32,223 nucleotides of DNA from Aquificaceae bacterium (GTDB taxonomy: Bacteria; Aquificota; Aquificia; Aquificales; Aquificaceae), in NCBI GenBank assembly GCA_025062075.1, contig JANXBA010000026.1, positions 1 through 32,223 on the forward strand, read 5' to 3'. Made by a program: the position numbers and the translations under genes. Each line of letters begins with the position of its first letter. Within the stretch, counting starts at the first letter, position 1. Positions 1-10,905 of the stretch are shown here, piece after piece. A model generated the notes under the pieces. The model did no database searches. It was not told the origin of the DNA and saw nothing but the letters and a program-made list of their open reading frames with translations.

Positions 1-1
1 A

Positions 2-715
2 AGCGTAAAGAAAAAGCCTTGGGGCTTTGTGGTGCAGACCAACCGCGGAGACTACGAGGCCAAAAAAGTGGTGCTCAACACCACCATATGGAGGGCGGGA
101 GACCTGGTGGAAGAGCTTAGGGACTACTCTGAGCTTGCCAAGAGACGCTACGCTAAGCTCTGGGGAGCTTTTACCATCTACCTTACGGTGGAGGGAGACC
201 TCCCTCCGGACTTTGCTCATCATCACTTTATACTCCTGAGAGAGCCCATACCCTACACGGGGAGCAGGTCGCTCTTTCTGTCCGTATCCGAGCCGGATGA
301 CCCCGTGCTGAGCAAGGAAAGGACCAAAAGCGTTACTGTCTCCACCCATACCAAGCTGGAGCTTTGGGAAGGTCTGTCGCAGGAAGCTTACAGAGAGAAA
401 AAAGAAAAAGCCACTCAGCACTGCTTGGAAGTGATTTACGCGCACATACCCGCCCTGAGACATATAAAGAAAATAAAGGTCATGGCGGGCACGCCCCGGA
501 CCTTTGAGAGGTATACGAGCAGATACAGGGGCTCGGTGGGTGGCGTGCCGGTCACGAGGGAGAACTTCCCCTTCGGGTATCCCTCCCCCTTGACGCCGGT
601 GGAGGGAGTTTACTTGGTGGGCGATACGGTCTTCCCAGGTCAAGGCTGGCCAGGCGTGAGCATGGGCGTGGTAAACCTGCTTAAGTTCTTGGAGAGAGAC
701 TTTGAGCTATGCTAA
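2..715 (+). CDS. C-terminal part of FAD-dependent phytoene desaturase/carotenoid isomerase-like oxidoreductase (5' truncated by window)
   Basis: Frame stays open to the window edge (SVKKKPWGFVVQTNRGDYEAKKVV...); C-terminal VYLVGDTVFPGQGWPGVSMGVVNLLKFL is typical of CrtI-family FAD proteins. Confidence 0.8.
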   Translation, partial: SVKKKPWGFVVQTNRGDYEAKKVVLNTTIWRAGDLVEELRDYSELAKRRYAKLWGAFTIYLTVEGDLPPDFAHHHFILLREPIPYTGSRSLFLSVSEPDDPVLSKERTKSVTVSTHTKLELWEGLSQEAYREKKEKATQHCLEVIYAHIPALRHIKKIKVMAGTPRTFERYTSRYRGSVGGVPVTRENFPFGYPSPLTPVEGVYLVGDTVFPGQGWPGVSMGVVNLLKFLERDFELC

Positions 716-1695
716 AGGTTAGGCTCAGGGAGTGGCTCTACATACTGCTACTTGCCCTGCTTCTGGGCTTTTCTATTTCTGGGTTCGTGGCGAGCCTGCA
801 CGGCGAGGCGATAGGACCTGTGGTTGCCTTGGGAGTTCTCACCTCCTGCTACATCTTTGCCCTTTCCCTGATTACCACCGAGATATACAACCGCTGGCTT
901 ATAGCGTGGGTCCCAAGCCCGCTGAGGACGCCTTTCAGCCTTCTTTTTGCCTTTCTCTCCGGGTTCGTAGGAGCTCTGGGTGGCTACCTTAGCAACGAGC
1001 TTTTGGGCATAACCTCCATAAAACTCTCCTTCAAAAAAGCCCTTAGCCTGTCCTTTTTTTTGGGAGTTATGACCTCCTCTTTGGGCTACCTACTTTACAA
1101 GCTCCTGTCTTTGCAGAGAAAAGAGGAAGAGAGCCGGGGCCTCCTGCTGGAAGAGCACATAAGAAGTTTGGAGGCCCAGATAGCACCCCACTTTATGTTC
1201 AACACGCTCAACGCAGTGGCCGAGCTGGTCTGGCAGGACCCGGCAAGGGCAGAAAGGGCCATCCTGAGCCTTGCCCGGCTCCTGAGAAAGAGCCTCCACC
1301 TTGAACCCTACATAACTTTGGAGGAGGAGCTGGAGCTCTTGAAGGACTACTGGAGCCTAATGAGCCTGCGCTTTGTGGGCTCTATAAGCTTGGAGATTCA
1401 GACAGACCCGAAGATGCTGAACCTGAGAGTGCCCAAGTTCTCCCTGCAGGTGCTGGTAGAGAATGCGGTCAAGCACGGACTAAAGCTGAGACATGGTTAT
1501 GTGAAGGTGCGTGCCTACCGAAGAGACTCTGAGCAGGTGGTGGAGGTGGAGGACAACGGCGTAGGCTTTGAAACGCTGAAAGAGGGCGTAGGACTTAGAA
1601 ACCTCAGGAAACGGCTTGCCCTGTGTGGTGGTAGGTTGGACTACCGCTCCGAGGACGGGACTACCTGCTTTCGCATGCTTTTCAATGGAAGGTAA
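709..1695 (+). CDS. Membrane sensor histidine kinase, LytS/YehU-type (His_kinase + HATPase)
   Basis: Several TM segments, then LEAQIAPHFMFNTLNAVAELV...RLLRKSL (phosphoacceptor H region) and VENAVKHGLK / VEDNGVGF / GVGLRNLRKRL ATPase motifs. Confidence 0.88.
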   Translation: MLKVRLREWLYILLLALLLGFSISGFVASLHGEAIGPVVALGVLTSCYIFALSLITTEIYNRWLIAWVPSPLRTPFSLLFAFLSGFVGALGGYLSNELLGITSIKLSFKKALSLSFFLGVMTSSLGYLLYKLLSLQRKEEESRGLLLEEHIRSLEAQIAPHFMFNTLNAVAELVWQDPARAERAILSLARLLRKSLHLEPYITLEEELELLKDYWSLMSLRFVGSISLEIQTDPKMLNLRVPKFSLQVLVENAVKHGLKLRHGYVKVRAYRRDSEQVVEVEDNGVGFETLKEGVGLRNLRKRLALCGGRLDYRSEDGTTCFRMLFNGR

Positions 1696-1782
1696 AAAAA
1701 GACCCATCAAAGGTAAAGCGGTAGAGTACACCAGAGCAAGGCGCGCAGTAAGATTTACAAAAACCACAAGGAGGTGCGAGTC

Positions 1783-1884
1783 ATGCAACTGCCAGAAGCC
1801 TTCAGATTTATGAGGATAGGTTGGTGGGTAGTTCACATAGTGGGTATAACCTTGGTCTTTCTGCTGGGCAGATGGACCGCCTGA
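1783..1884 (+). CDS. 33-aa single-TM microprotein MQLPEAFRFMRIGWWVVHIVGITLVFLLGRWTA
   Basis: AAGGAGGTG Shine-Dalgarno at 1768-1776, 6 nt before ATG; hydrophobic segment; stop overlaps the start region of the next gene. Below the ORF track size cut-off. Confidence 0.6.
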   Translation: MQLPEAFRFMRIGWWVVHIVGITLVFLLGRWTA

Positions 1885-2462
1885 AAAACGCCGACCATGC
1901 CTTGCCTCCCCCTGATGGGGTCCCTTCCACCCCTCGGGCCCCTTTCAAAACTCTGACGGAAGCTTACTTCTTAGGCTACGTGCCAAGGCCCTTGGCTCTC
2001 ATGTGCGTGGGGGAAAATCCTCTGGCGGTAGCCTGGCACGCGCCTATAAACAAAGACCCCTTCCTCTACGCAGTGGCCATCGACAGGACCAACCACAGCC
2101 ACCGCCTTTTAGAGGAGGGCAGAGACTTCACTCTGAACTTCCTCTCCGCAGACTACCTGGAGGACCTCCTCCTCTCTGGCCAGCACCACGGAGACAAGCT
2201 AGACAAGTGGAAACTCTTTAAAAGCCTAAAGCCCGTGAGGGCTCTGAAGGTCAACGCCCTGATGGTAGAGCAGGCCCTACTGGTGTACGAGTGCAGGCAG
2301 GAAGGCCTCATAGGCTTTGCGGACCACAGCCTGCTCGTAGGTAGGGTGGAGCTCTTGCACTACAAGAGGGGCAAGCTCAAGCCCGACAGGGTCAGGTACC
2401 CTCTCCACATGGGCAAGGGCTACTTTAGCAAAAACTCAAGAGCTTATACTCTTAAGAGATGA
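1872..2462 (+). CDS. Flavin reductase-like / flavoredoxin family protein
   Basis: MDRLKNADHALPPPDG...YVPRPLALMCVGENPLAVAWHAPINKDPFLYAVAIDRTNHSHRLLEEGRDFTLNF pattern; start chosen at internal ATG 1872 of the listed ORF. Confidence 0.7.
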   Translation: MDRLKNADHALPPPDGVPSTPRAPFKTLTEAYFLGYVPRPLALMCVGENPLAVAWHAPINKDPFLYAVAIDRTNHSHRLLEEGRDFTLNFLSADYLEDLLLSGQHHGDKLDKWKLFKSLKPVRALKVNALMVEQALLVYECRQEGLIGFADHSLLVGRVELLHYKRGKLKPDRVRYPLHMGKGYFSKNSRAYTLKR

Positions 2463-2710
2463 GGAGGAGCCTTTACAGGCTTTCAGGCTTTTCCTTCTTC
2501 GTGCTGGGAACGGCGGGCATATTTTTGCCCCTAGTGCCCACTGTGCCCTTTTACCTGCTTGCGGTGCTCCTGCTTAGCCGTTCCTCCAAGAGGGACATAG
2601 TAAGGCTCAAAAGGTTACCCTTCTTGGGTAAAAAGGTCTACCCCTACATAAGAAGGGCGGTAAAATTCCTCAGAAGATGGACTACGCAACCGCCAAGTTC
2701 CTCCACCTGA
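2459..2710 (+). CDS. Small inner-membrane protein, DUF454/YbaN-like
   Basis: GFSFFVLGTAGIFLPLVPTVPFYLLAVLLLSRSSKR matches the DUF454 core. Confidence 0.75.
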   Translation: MRRSLYRLSGFSFFVLGTAGIFLPLVPTVPFYLLAVLLLSRSSKRDIVRLKRLPFLGKKVYPYIRRAVKFLRRWTTQPPSSST

Positions 2711-3117
2711 TAGGCATCTTCGTGTGGGCCAGCGCCTCCTCCTCCCTGGGCCTTTTCCTGCTCTACTCTACCCACAGGCCTACCGGCTGTAGCCAGCAGG
2801 TCCTGAGAGACTTTTATCGCTGGATGACCAACTTGGAAATAGCTGGCTTCGTCCTTGCCCTAAGCATGGGCTTTTACATGCTTTACCTAATGGAATACCG
2901 CTTTGACCTGAGTTGGCTCAACAGAAAGCTACCGCTGGTGCTGGGTGTTCTCCTTCCCCTTGAGGTGCTGAACTTTTGGTTCGTCAACTTTCACATTCCC
3001 AGAGCTCCGGACAAGCCCCGTGCCTACAGGCACTACGACCTTTTCGTCTACGTGGTGGCCCTACCTCTGCTGGTAGTCTCCTTGCTGGTCATTTACCTGG
3101 CGGTGGTAAAGCCGTGA
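2677..3117 (+). CDS. Integral membrane protein, DUF2269-like
   Basis: Four predicted TM helices, N-terminal KFLHLIGIFVWASASSSLGLFLLY. Confidence 0.6.
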   Translation: MDYATAKFLHLIGIFVWASASSSLGLFLLYSTHRPTGCSQQVLRDFYRWMTNLEIAGFVLALSMGFYMLYLMEYRFDLSWLNRKLPLVLGVLLPLEVLNFWFVNFHIPRAPDKPRAYRHYDLFVYVVALPLLVVSLLVIYLAVVKP

Positions 3118-4403
3118 GGGCGGTCTACCTCTTCAAGAGAGACCTGAGGGTGGAAGACAACAGGGGCTTTTCCTACGCCTGTCAAAGACACCAGGAAGTC
3201 CTCCCTCTCTTTATCTTTGACCCTCAGATTCTGGAAGAGCTCAAGGTCCAGGGAGAAAGACTCAGCTACTTAGTCAAAGCGGTAGAACAGCTCTCGGAGA
3301 AGATAAAGCTTTACTGCCTTTACGGCAAGACTGAAGACTGCCTGAGAGAAATCTTCAGAGTTTTCAGGCCTAGCCACCTCTATACTACTTCTTCCTACAG
3401 CTGGAGCGGGAGAGAGAGAAACCAGCTCGTAAGGCGAGTCTGTCATGATTTTGGAGTGGAGTACGTGGAGGTCTTTGAAAACTTTCTGGTAAGGCCGGAG
3501 AGCGTTCCCCCAAGGAAAGTTTACACGCCCTTCTACCAAGAGTGGAGCAAAAGGGTGGACGTGCAGGTGGCAGAAAGACCCAGCCCCAAGGTGCCCGAGC
3601 TCCCTCTGCCCACCTTAGAGCAGGTAAAGCCCCTGCTAAAGCTCCGACCCTTTGAGGCCTTTGACCCAAGAGCCTGCAAGGAAAGGCTGGAGAGCTTCCC
3701 CTTTGAGAGCTACGAGGAGCTTCGCAACTACCCTGCCCTTGACGGTGCTTCCAAGCTCTCACCCTGCATAAGGTTCGGCCTCTTGTCTTTGAGGGAGATT
3801 TACCGCCAGGCGCAGGGCAGGAGCGAGCAGTTCGTGAAAGAGCTGGGCTGGCGAGAGTTCTGGTATCACGTAGCCCTGCACTTTCCAGAGGTGAAAGACA
3901 CGGAGTTTCAGGAGAAGAGAAGGGGCATCCCTTGGGAGAACAGAGAAGAGCACATACAGGCCTTTCTGGAAGGGACCACCGGATACCCCATCGTGGATGC
4001 CGGAGTGCGCCAACTCCTGCAGGAGAAGTGGCTTCACAACAGGGTGCGCATGATACTTGCCAGCTTTCTCGCCAAGGTCCTGCTCGTAGACTGGCGCATA
4101 GGAGAGGCCTTTTTCAAGGAGCACCTGCTGGACTACGACGAGGTAGTCAACGTGGGCAACTGGCAGTGGAGTGCCTCCGTCGGGGCAGACCCCAAGCCCT
4201 TCCGGCTTTTCAACCCCATCCTCCAGGCCAGGCGATACGACCCAGACTGTGGCTACATGAAAAAGTACCTGCCTGAGCTGGCTCATCTGCCCTGCGAAGA
4301 GCTCCACGACCCGCTGAGCTACTCCCTGCCCTACCACCCGCCCGTGGTCAACTACTACCAGCGCATCAGCTTGGCCAAAAAGGCCTACGGCGTACCCTCG
4401 TAG
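3114..4403 (+). CDS. phr: Deoxyribodipyrimidine photolyase (class I-like)
   Basis: AVYLFKRDLRVEDNRGF..., LGWREFWYHVALHFPEV, TGYPIVDAGVRQL, WLHNRVRMILASFLAKVLLVDWRIGEAFF, NWQWSASVGADPKPFRLFNP. GTG start overlaps upstream stop (GTGA). Confidence 0.92.
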   Translation: MRAVYLFKRDLRVEDNRGFSYACQRHQEVLPLFIFDPQILEELKVQGERLSYLVKAVEQLSEKIKLYCLYGKTEDCLREIFRVFRPSHLYTTSSYSWSGRERNQLVRRVCHDFGVEYVEVFENFLVRPESVPPRKVYTPFYQEWSKRVDVQVAERPSPKVPELPLPTLEQVKPLLKLRPFEAFDPRACKERLESFPFESYEELRNYPALDGASKLSPCIRFGLLSLREIYRQAQGRSEQFVKELGWREFWYHVALHFPEVKDTEFQEKRRGIPWENREEHIQAFLEGTTGYPIVDAGVRQLLQEKWLHNRVRMILASFLAKVLLVDWRIGEAFFKEHLLDYDEVVNVGNWQWSASVGADPKPFRLFNPILQARRYDPDCGYMKKYLPELAHLPCEELHDPLSYSLPYHPPVVNYYQRISLAKKAYGVPS

Positions 4404-5008
4404 GGAACAAGGCTTTCTAGGGCTTCTTCTCTTTCTTTGCACTTCTCACAGCGACCGCAGGGAACTATTCTGTCTCCTTGCCTGTGTGGAAGAATGCAGG
4501 AGAGGGTCTTCTCCAGAGGCACGTGCCCTGCAAAGCGTCTTACTACCTCTCTTTTGTCCATGCCCATGAAGGGCGTCAGGAGCTCCATGCCCAGGAGTTG
4601 TCTGAGGTTTTGCATGTACTGAGCGTTGTTGTCGGGAAAGGGATAGATGCCCAAGCTACCTATGGCCACGCGCTTGATACCCTTCGCACTTGCGTATATG
4701 CCTGCGCAGGTAACAAGGCCGAGGTTTCTCAGAGGTATGTAGAGGTCCTCCTCGTGCCTTCTGCGGTCCAAGGGTTCTGGGTTCAGAAGGTTTATAGCTC
4801 TCAAGGGTAGGAGGTTCCTGTAGCTCCTCTTTGCGTGTCGCCAGAGCCTCCTGGCATTCTCCAGCTCCAGGCTCTCCCAAAAGTAGCCTGCCCTCACATA
4901 GAGGGGGTAGACCAGCCAACCCTTTCGCAGGTACAGGTAGAGCAGGCAGGTGCTCTCCACCCCTCCGCTGAAGAGCACCACCACCTTAGGCACACTCTCC
5001 TGCCACAT
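4385..5008 (-). CDS. PP-loop ATPase, QueC-like (7-cyano-7-deazaguanine synthase family)
   Basis: VVVLFSGGVESTCLLYLYLRKGWLVYPLYVR PP-loop; C-terminal CILPHRQGDRIVPCGRCEKCKERE cysteine cluster. Start MWQES at 5008 preferred over 5038. Confidence 0.65.
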   Translation of the reverse strand: MWQESVPKVVVLFSGGVESTCLLYLYLRKGWLVYPLYVRAGYFWESLELENARRLWRHAKRSYRNLLPLRAINLLNPEPLDRRRHEEDLYIPLRNLGLVTCAGIYASAKGIKRVAIGSLGIYPFPDNNAQYMQNLRQLLGMELLTPFMGMDKREVVRRFAGHVPLEKTLSCILPHRQGDRIVPCGRCEKCKEREEALESLVPYEGTP

Positions 5009-5717
5009 GCCGTCCGCTGTCGAGACAGATAATCTCACCTGTCATGCTCTCCACTTCCAGCAGGTACTTGCTCAGCTTAACCACGTCCTGCAAAGATACG
5101 GGCCTCTTAAGTGGCGTCTTGTTTATGTACTCTTCCCACTTGCTGTCAGGTATGTCAGGAGGCTTAAGGGTTGGTCCCAGGGCAATGGCGTTTACCAACA
5201 CATGAGGTGCAAACTCCTTGGCCAGCACCTTGACCGCAGTGTGCAGGGCACCCTTGGCCAAGAAGTAGGCGGAGTAGTTCCTGTAGGGGGTGGTGTTCGT
5301 AGCCCAGTCTCCAAAGGCCACTATCCTACCCTTTATCTGACCTTGGTTTCTCAGCATGCGGAGGTAGGCCTCCCTGCTCATCACCAGAAAGGCTTGGGCT
5401 ATGGGCTTGAAGTGGAGCTCTATATGCTCCTCCCGGAGTTCCTCTATGGGCGTGGGCTCGTAAGGGCTGGAAAGGTGCAGGAAAGCCTCTAAACTTCCCA
5501 GGGCTCTCAGGAGCTCTTCCATCGCCCTGCAGGCCTCTTCCCAACTGCTCAGGTCTGCCCTCGTGCTTACCACCCTGCCGGGAAACTCCTTCTCAAGGCT
5601 CTGCGCCACCCTTGCGGAGCTCTTGTAGACCAGACCTACGTGCCACCCCTCTTCTAAGAGCCCCCTGGCTACCTCGTATCCCACCCTCCGCACGCCCGTG
5701 ATGATGGCTCTTTTCAT
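4986..5717 (-). CDS. Short-chain dehydrogenase/reductase
   Basis: MKRAIITGVRRVGYEVARGLLEEGWHVGLVYKSS, YSAYFLAKGALHTAVKVLAKEFAP, TGEIICLDSGRHV. Confidence 0.88.
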   Translation of the reverse strand: MKRAIITGVRRVGYEVARGLLEEGWHVGLVYKSSARVAQSLEKEFPGRVVSTRADLSSWEEACRAMEELLRALGSLEAFLHLSSPYEPTPIEELREEHIELHFKPIAQAFLVMSREAYLRMLRNQGQIKGRIVAFGDWATNTTPYRNYSAYFLAKGALHTAVKVLAKEFAPHVLVNAIALGPTLKPPDIPDSKWEEYINKTPLKRPVSLQDVVKLSKYLLEVESMTGEIICLDSGRHVAGECA

Positions 5718-5724
5718 AGCTATA

Positions 5725-5730
5725 ATTATA
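5725..5730 (-). promoter_or_regulatory. -10 box of SDR gene, predicted leaderless
   Basis: TATAAT, 7 nt (TATAGCT), then ATG on minus strand. Confidence 0.55.
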
Positions 5731-5752
5731 GGTCACAAGGTGGACAGCGGTT

Positions 5753-5781
5753 CTGACAAAAGACCCTATCGCTGATAAATT
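5753..5781 (+). promoter_or_regulatory. cimA promoter, predicted leaderless
   Basis: CTGACA - 17 nt - TAAATT - 7 nt (TTATGCA) - ATG. Confidence 0.55.
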
Positions 5782-5788
5782 TTATGCA

Positions 5789-7372
5789 ATGGAAAAAGTT
5801 TTCATCTACGACACCACTCTAAGAGACGGCTCTCAGGCAGAGGGCGTGAGCTTTTCCATGGAGGACAAGCTCCGCATAATCCAAAAACTGGACGAGTTTG
5901 GCATAGACTACGTCGAGTGCGGATGGCCAGGGGCCAATCCTAAGGATACGGTGCTCTTTGAGCGGCTCAAAAAGTACAGAACACGGCACGCCAAACTGGT
6001 GGCCTTCGGCTCTACCAGAAGGCCCAACAAGAAAGTGGAAGAAGACCCGCAGGTGGAGAACCTAATAAAGTCCGGAGCCAGCGTGATAACCATCTTCGGC
6101 AAGAGCTGGGACTTCCACGTGGAGGAGGCGCTAAAGACCTCCCTGGAGGAGAACCTTTCCATGGTCTACGACACGGTGAGCTTTCTCAAAAGGCACGTGC
6201 AGGAGGTGATCTTTGATGCGGAGCACTTCTTTGACGGCTACAAGCGCAACCCTTCCTACGCCCTTGAAGTGCTGAGGTCCGCCTCAGAGGCAGGTGCGGA
6301 CTGGCTGGTGCTGTGCGACACCAACGGCGGGTGCCTGCCCCAAGAGGTGTACCACATCACAAAAAAAGTGGTAGAGGCCCTGCCCGGGGCAAAGATAGGC
6401 ATTCACGCCCACAACGACTCGGACACGGGCGTGGCAAACTCCCTCATGGCAGTGCTGGCAGGGGCCAGACAGGTGCACGGCACCATAAACGGCATCGGGG
6501 AGAGGACGGGTAACGCCAACCTCTGCTCAATAATCGCCAACCTACAGCTGAAGATGGGTTTTAGGGCGGTGCCAGAGAGCTCTCTGAAGAAGCTCACCGA
6601 GCTGAGCCACTTTATCTCCGAGATATCCCACATGCCCCTGCCCAGAAACATGCCCTACGTGGGTGAGAGTGCCTTTGCCCACAAGGCTGGCGTGCACGCC
6701 TCTGCGGTGATGAGACACGCCGGCACTTACGAGCACATAGACCCGGCTTTGGTGGGCAACAGGAGAAAAGTGACCGTCTCAGACCTCTCAGGCAGGAGCA
6801 ACGTACTCTACAAGCTCAAAGAAATGGGTATTCAGGTGGAGGAGAAGTCTCCAGAGCTCCTCAAGCTAGTGGAGAAGATAAAAGAGCTGGAAAAAGAAGG
6901 CTACCACTTTGAGGCGGCGGAGGCCTCCTTTGAGCTCCTCTGCAAGAGACACTTCGGTCTGGTCAGAGACTACTTCCAGCTGGAAGCCTACAGGGTGCTC
7001 ATAGCCAAGAGGAGCGGGGACAACCTGCCGGTGTCTGAGGCCACGGTAAGGCTGTCTGTGGAGGGCGTAAAACAGCACACCGTAGCGCTGGGCAACGGTC
7101 CGGTGAGCGCCCTTGACAGAGCTCTCAGGAAAGCCCTGGAAGAGTTCTACCCAAACCTGAAGGAAGTTCAGCTCATAGACTACAAGGTGAGAATAGTAAA
7201 CGAGTCCGAAGGGACGAAGGCTCGCGTAAGGGTGCTCATCGAGTGCACTGACGGCAACAGAAAGTGGGGCACGGTGGGCGTCTCGGAGAACATCATAGAG
7301 GCCTCTTGGATAGCCCTTACCGACGGCCTGGTCTACAAGCTCCACAAGGACGAAGAGGAAGGTATAATTTAG
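5789..7372 (+). CDS. cimA: (R)-citramalate synthase
   Basis: FIYDTTLRDGSQAEGVSFSMEDKLRI, YVECGWPGANPKDTVLFERLK, ADWLVLCDTNGGCLP, HAHNDSDTGVANSLMAVLAGARQVHGTINGIGERTGNANL, C-terminal LeuA dimer domain. Confidence 0.92.
   Translation: MEKVFIYDTTLRDGSQAEGVSFSMEDKLRIIQKLDEFGIDYVECGWPGANPKDTVLFERLKKYRTRHAKLVAFGSTRRPNKKVEEDPQVENLIKSGASVITIFGKSWDFHVEEALKTSLEENLSMVYDTVSFLKRHVQEVIFDAEHFFDGYKRNPSYALEVLRSASEAGADWLVLCDTNGGCLPQEVYHITKKVVEALPGAKIGIHAHNDSDTGVANSLMAVLAGARQVHGTINGIGERTGNANLCSIIANLQLKMGFRAVPESSLKKLTELSHFISEISHMPLPRNMPYVGESAFAHKAGVHASAVMRHAGTYEHIDPALVGNRRKVTVSDLSGRSNVLYKLKEMGIQVEEKSPELLKLVEKIKELEKEGYHFEAAEASFELLCKRHFGLVRDYFQLEAYRVLIAKRSGDNLPVSEATVRLSVEGVKQHTVALGNGPVSALDRALRKALEEFYPNLKEVQLIDYKVRIVNESEGTKARVRVLIECTDGNRKWGTVGVSENIIEASWIALTDGLVYKLHKDEEEGII
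7363..7368 (+). promoter_or_regulatory. -10 box within cimA stop region for the 7376 gene
   Basis: TATAAT - 7 nt (TTAGGGC) - ATG. Confidence 0.5.
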
Positions 7373-7375
7373 GGC

Positions 7376-7750
7376 ATGAAGCGCATTCTCCTGCTCCTGC
7401 CTTTTCTGCTTTCCATGGCGGAGCCCCTCAAAGAGCAAAAGTTTAGAGTAGAGTTAGAAGACAAGGGTGGCACAAAGCACAGCCTGAGGGGGCTCGTCTG
7501 CGGTGGTAGAGCTTACCTCAAGGTCAGGGAGGGGAGCGTAGACTACTCGCTGGAGTTTTCCTCCATAAGAAGCATAGAGGTGCTCTCTCAAGAGGGACAG
7601 CAGATGAGAGTAAGGGTTTCTTTTAAAAACCGGAGCTCTAAGGAGTACACCCTGCCCTCGGACCTTTACTGCAAGGGTAACGCGCTTGGGGGCGAGGCAG
7701 GCTTTTTCCTGCGAGACATCAGGGCTATATTTATCACGGAGGAGAAGTAA
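7376..7750 (+). CDS. Hypothetical exported protein
   Basis: Signal-peptide-like MKRILLLLPFLLSMAEP; no family recognised. Confidence 0.6.
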   Translation: MKRILLLLPFLLSMAEPLKEQKFRVELEDKGGTKHSLRGLVCGGRAYLKVREGSVDYSLEFSSIRSIEVLSQEGQQMRVRVSFKNRSSKEYTLPSDLYCKGNALGGEAGFFLRDIRAIFITEEK

Positions 7751-7752
7751 AG

Positions 7753-9967
<2,215 letters not shown>

Positions 9968-10864
9968 TCACAGGAGCTTTCTCACCGAGTAGCCTCTTAG
10001 GAAGTCCTCCCCCGACATGCGTCTTCCCTTGGGCGAGATAAGTTCCAGAACCTCCACCGCCCCCTGACCACAGGCCACTACCATTCTTCTGTGCCCTATG
10101 AGCTCTCCCGGCGCACCCTGACCCTCTACTACTCTTACTTTAAGAACCTTGACCCTTTCTCCTCTGTCCGTGTAAGCGTAGCAGTTAGGATAAAGGCCTC
10201 TTACCCTGTCTTTTACGCTCTGGGCTTGGGCCTTCCAGCATATGCGGAGCTCTTCCTTGCTTACGGGCGGGGCGTAGGTGGCCAAAGAGTGTTCTTGGGG
10301 CTCTGGGGTGATTTTTCCCTCAAACCAGAGCTTGAGAGTGCTCAGCAGGAGCTCTGCCCCCTTGTGGGCGAGCCTTTCGGAGAGAGTCTCCAGGTTGTCC
10401 TCTGGGTCTATCTGCTCTTCCTGCCGGGAGAGTATGGGACCTGCGTCCATGCCCTCCTCCATCAGCATGACCGTGTTGCCCGTCACGGACTCGCCCGCCA
10501 TCAGAGCTCTCTGTATGGGAGCTGAGCCCCGGTAGCGAGGCAAAAGGCTGGCGTGCAGGTTTATACAGCCGTAGGGCGGGCGTCTGACCACCTCTGGGGG
10601 CAGTATCTTGCCGTAGGCGACCACCACCACGCACTGGGGGTCTAAGGCCTGCACGAGAGGGGCAATCTCGGGCTTTTTTTCTGGCTGGAAGACTGGAAGA
10701 CCCAGACCTTGGGCCAACACCTTAACGGGCGGTGGCGTAAGCCTCTGACCCCTGCCTGCGGGCCTGTCAGGCTGGCAGACAACTCCAGCTACTTCGAACT
10801 CCTGAGCGAGCCTCTGCAAAGAAGGGACTGCAAACTGAGGTGTGCCAAAGAAAAGAAGACGCAT
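9968..10864 (-). CDS. fmt: Methionyl-tRNA formyltransferase
   Basis: [64 protein letters not shown]. Confidence 0.96.
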   Translation of the reverse strand: MRLLFFGTPQFAVPSLQRLAQEFEVAGVVCQPDRPAGRGQRLTPPPVKVLAQGLGLPVFQPEKKPEIAPLVQALDPQCVVVVAYGKILPPEVVRRPPYGCINLHASLLPRYRGSAPIQRALMAGESVTGNTVMLMEEGMDAGPILSRQEEQIDPEDNLETLSERLAHKGAELLLSTLKLWFEGKITPEPQEHSLATYAPPVSKEELRICWKAQAQSVKDRVRGLYPNCYAYTDRGERVKVLKVRVVEGQGAPGELIGHRRMVVACGQGAVEVLELISPKGRRMSGEDFLRGYSVRKLL

Positions 10865-10868
10865 CCCC

Positions 10869-10898
10869 AGTATTATAGAGCCCCGGCTCCTTTATACT
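10869..10898. promoter_or_regulatory. Quasi-palindromic divergent promoter fmt/purC
   Basis: AGTATTATAGAGCC-CC-GGCTCCTTTATACT; -10 boxes TATAAT (minus) and TATACT (plus), each 7 nt from its ATG. Confidence 0.55.
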
Positions 10899-10905
10899 AA
10901 AGCCC

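Noticed and set aside
3759-4442. 227-aa minus-strand ORF opposite photolyase
   Set aside because: Antisense shadow; the photolyase frame has strong family motifs.
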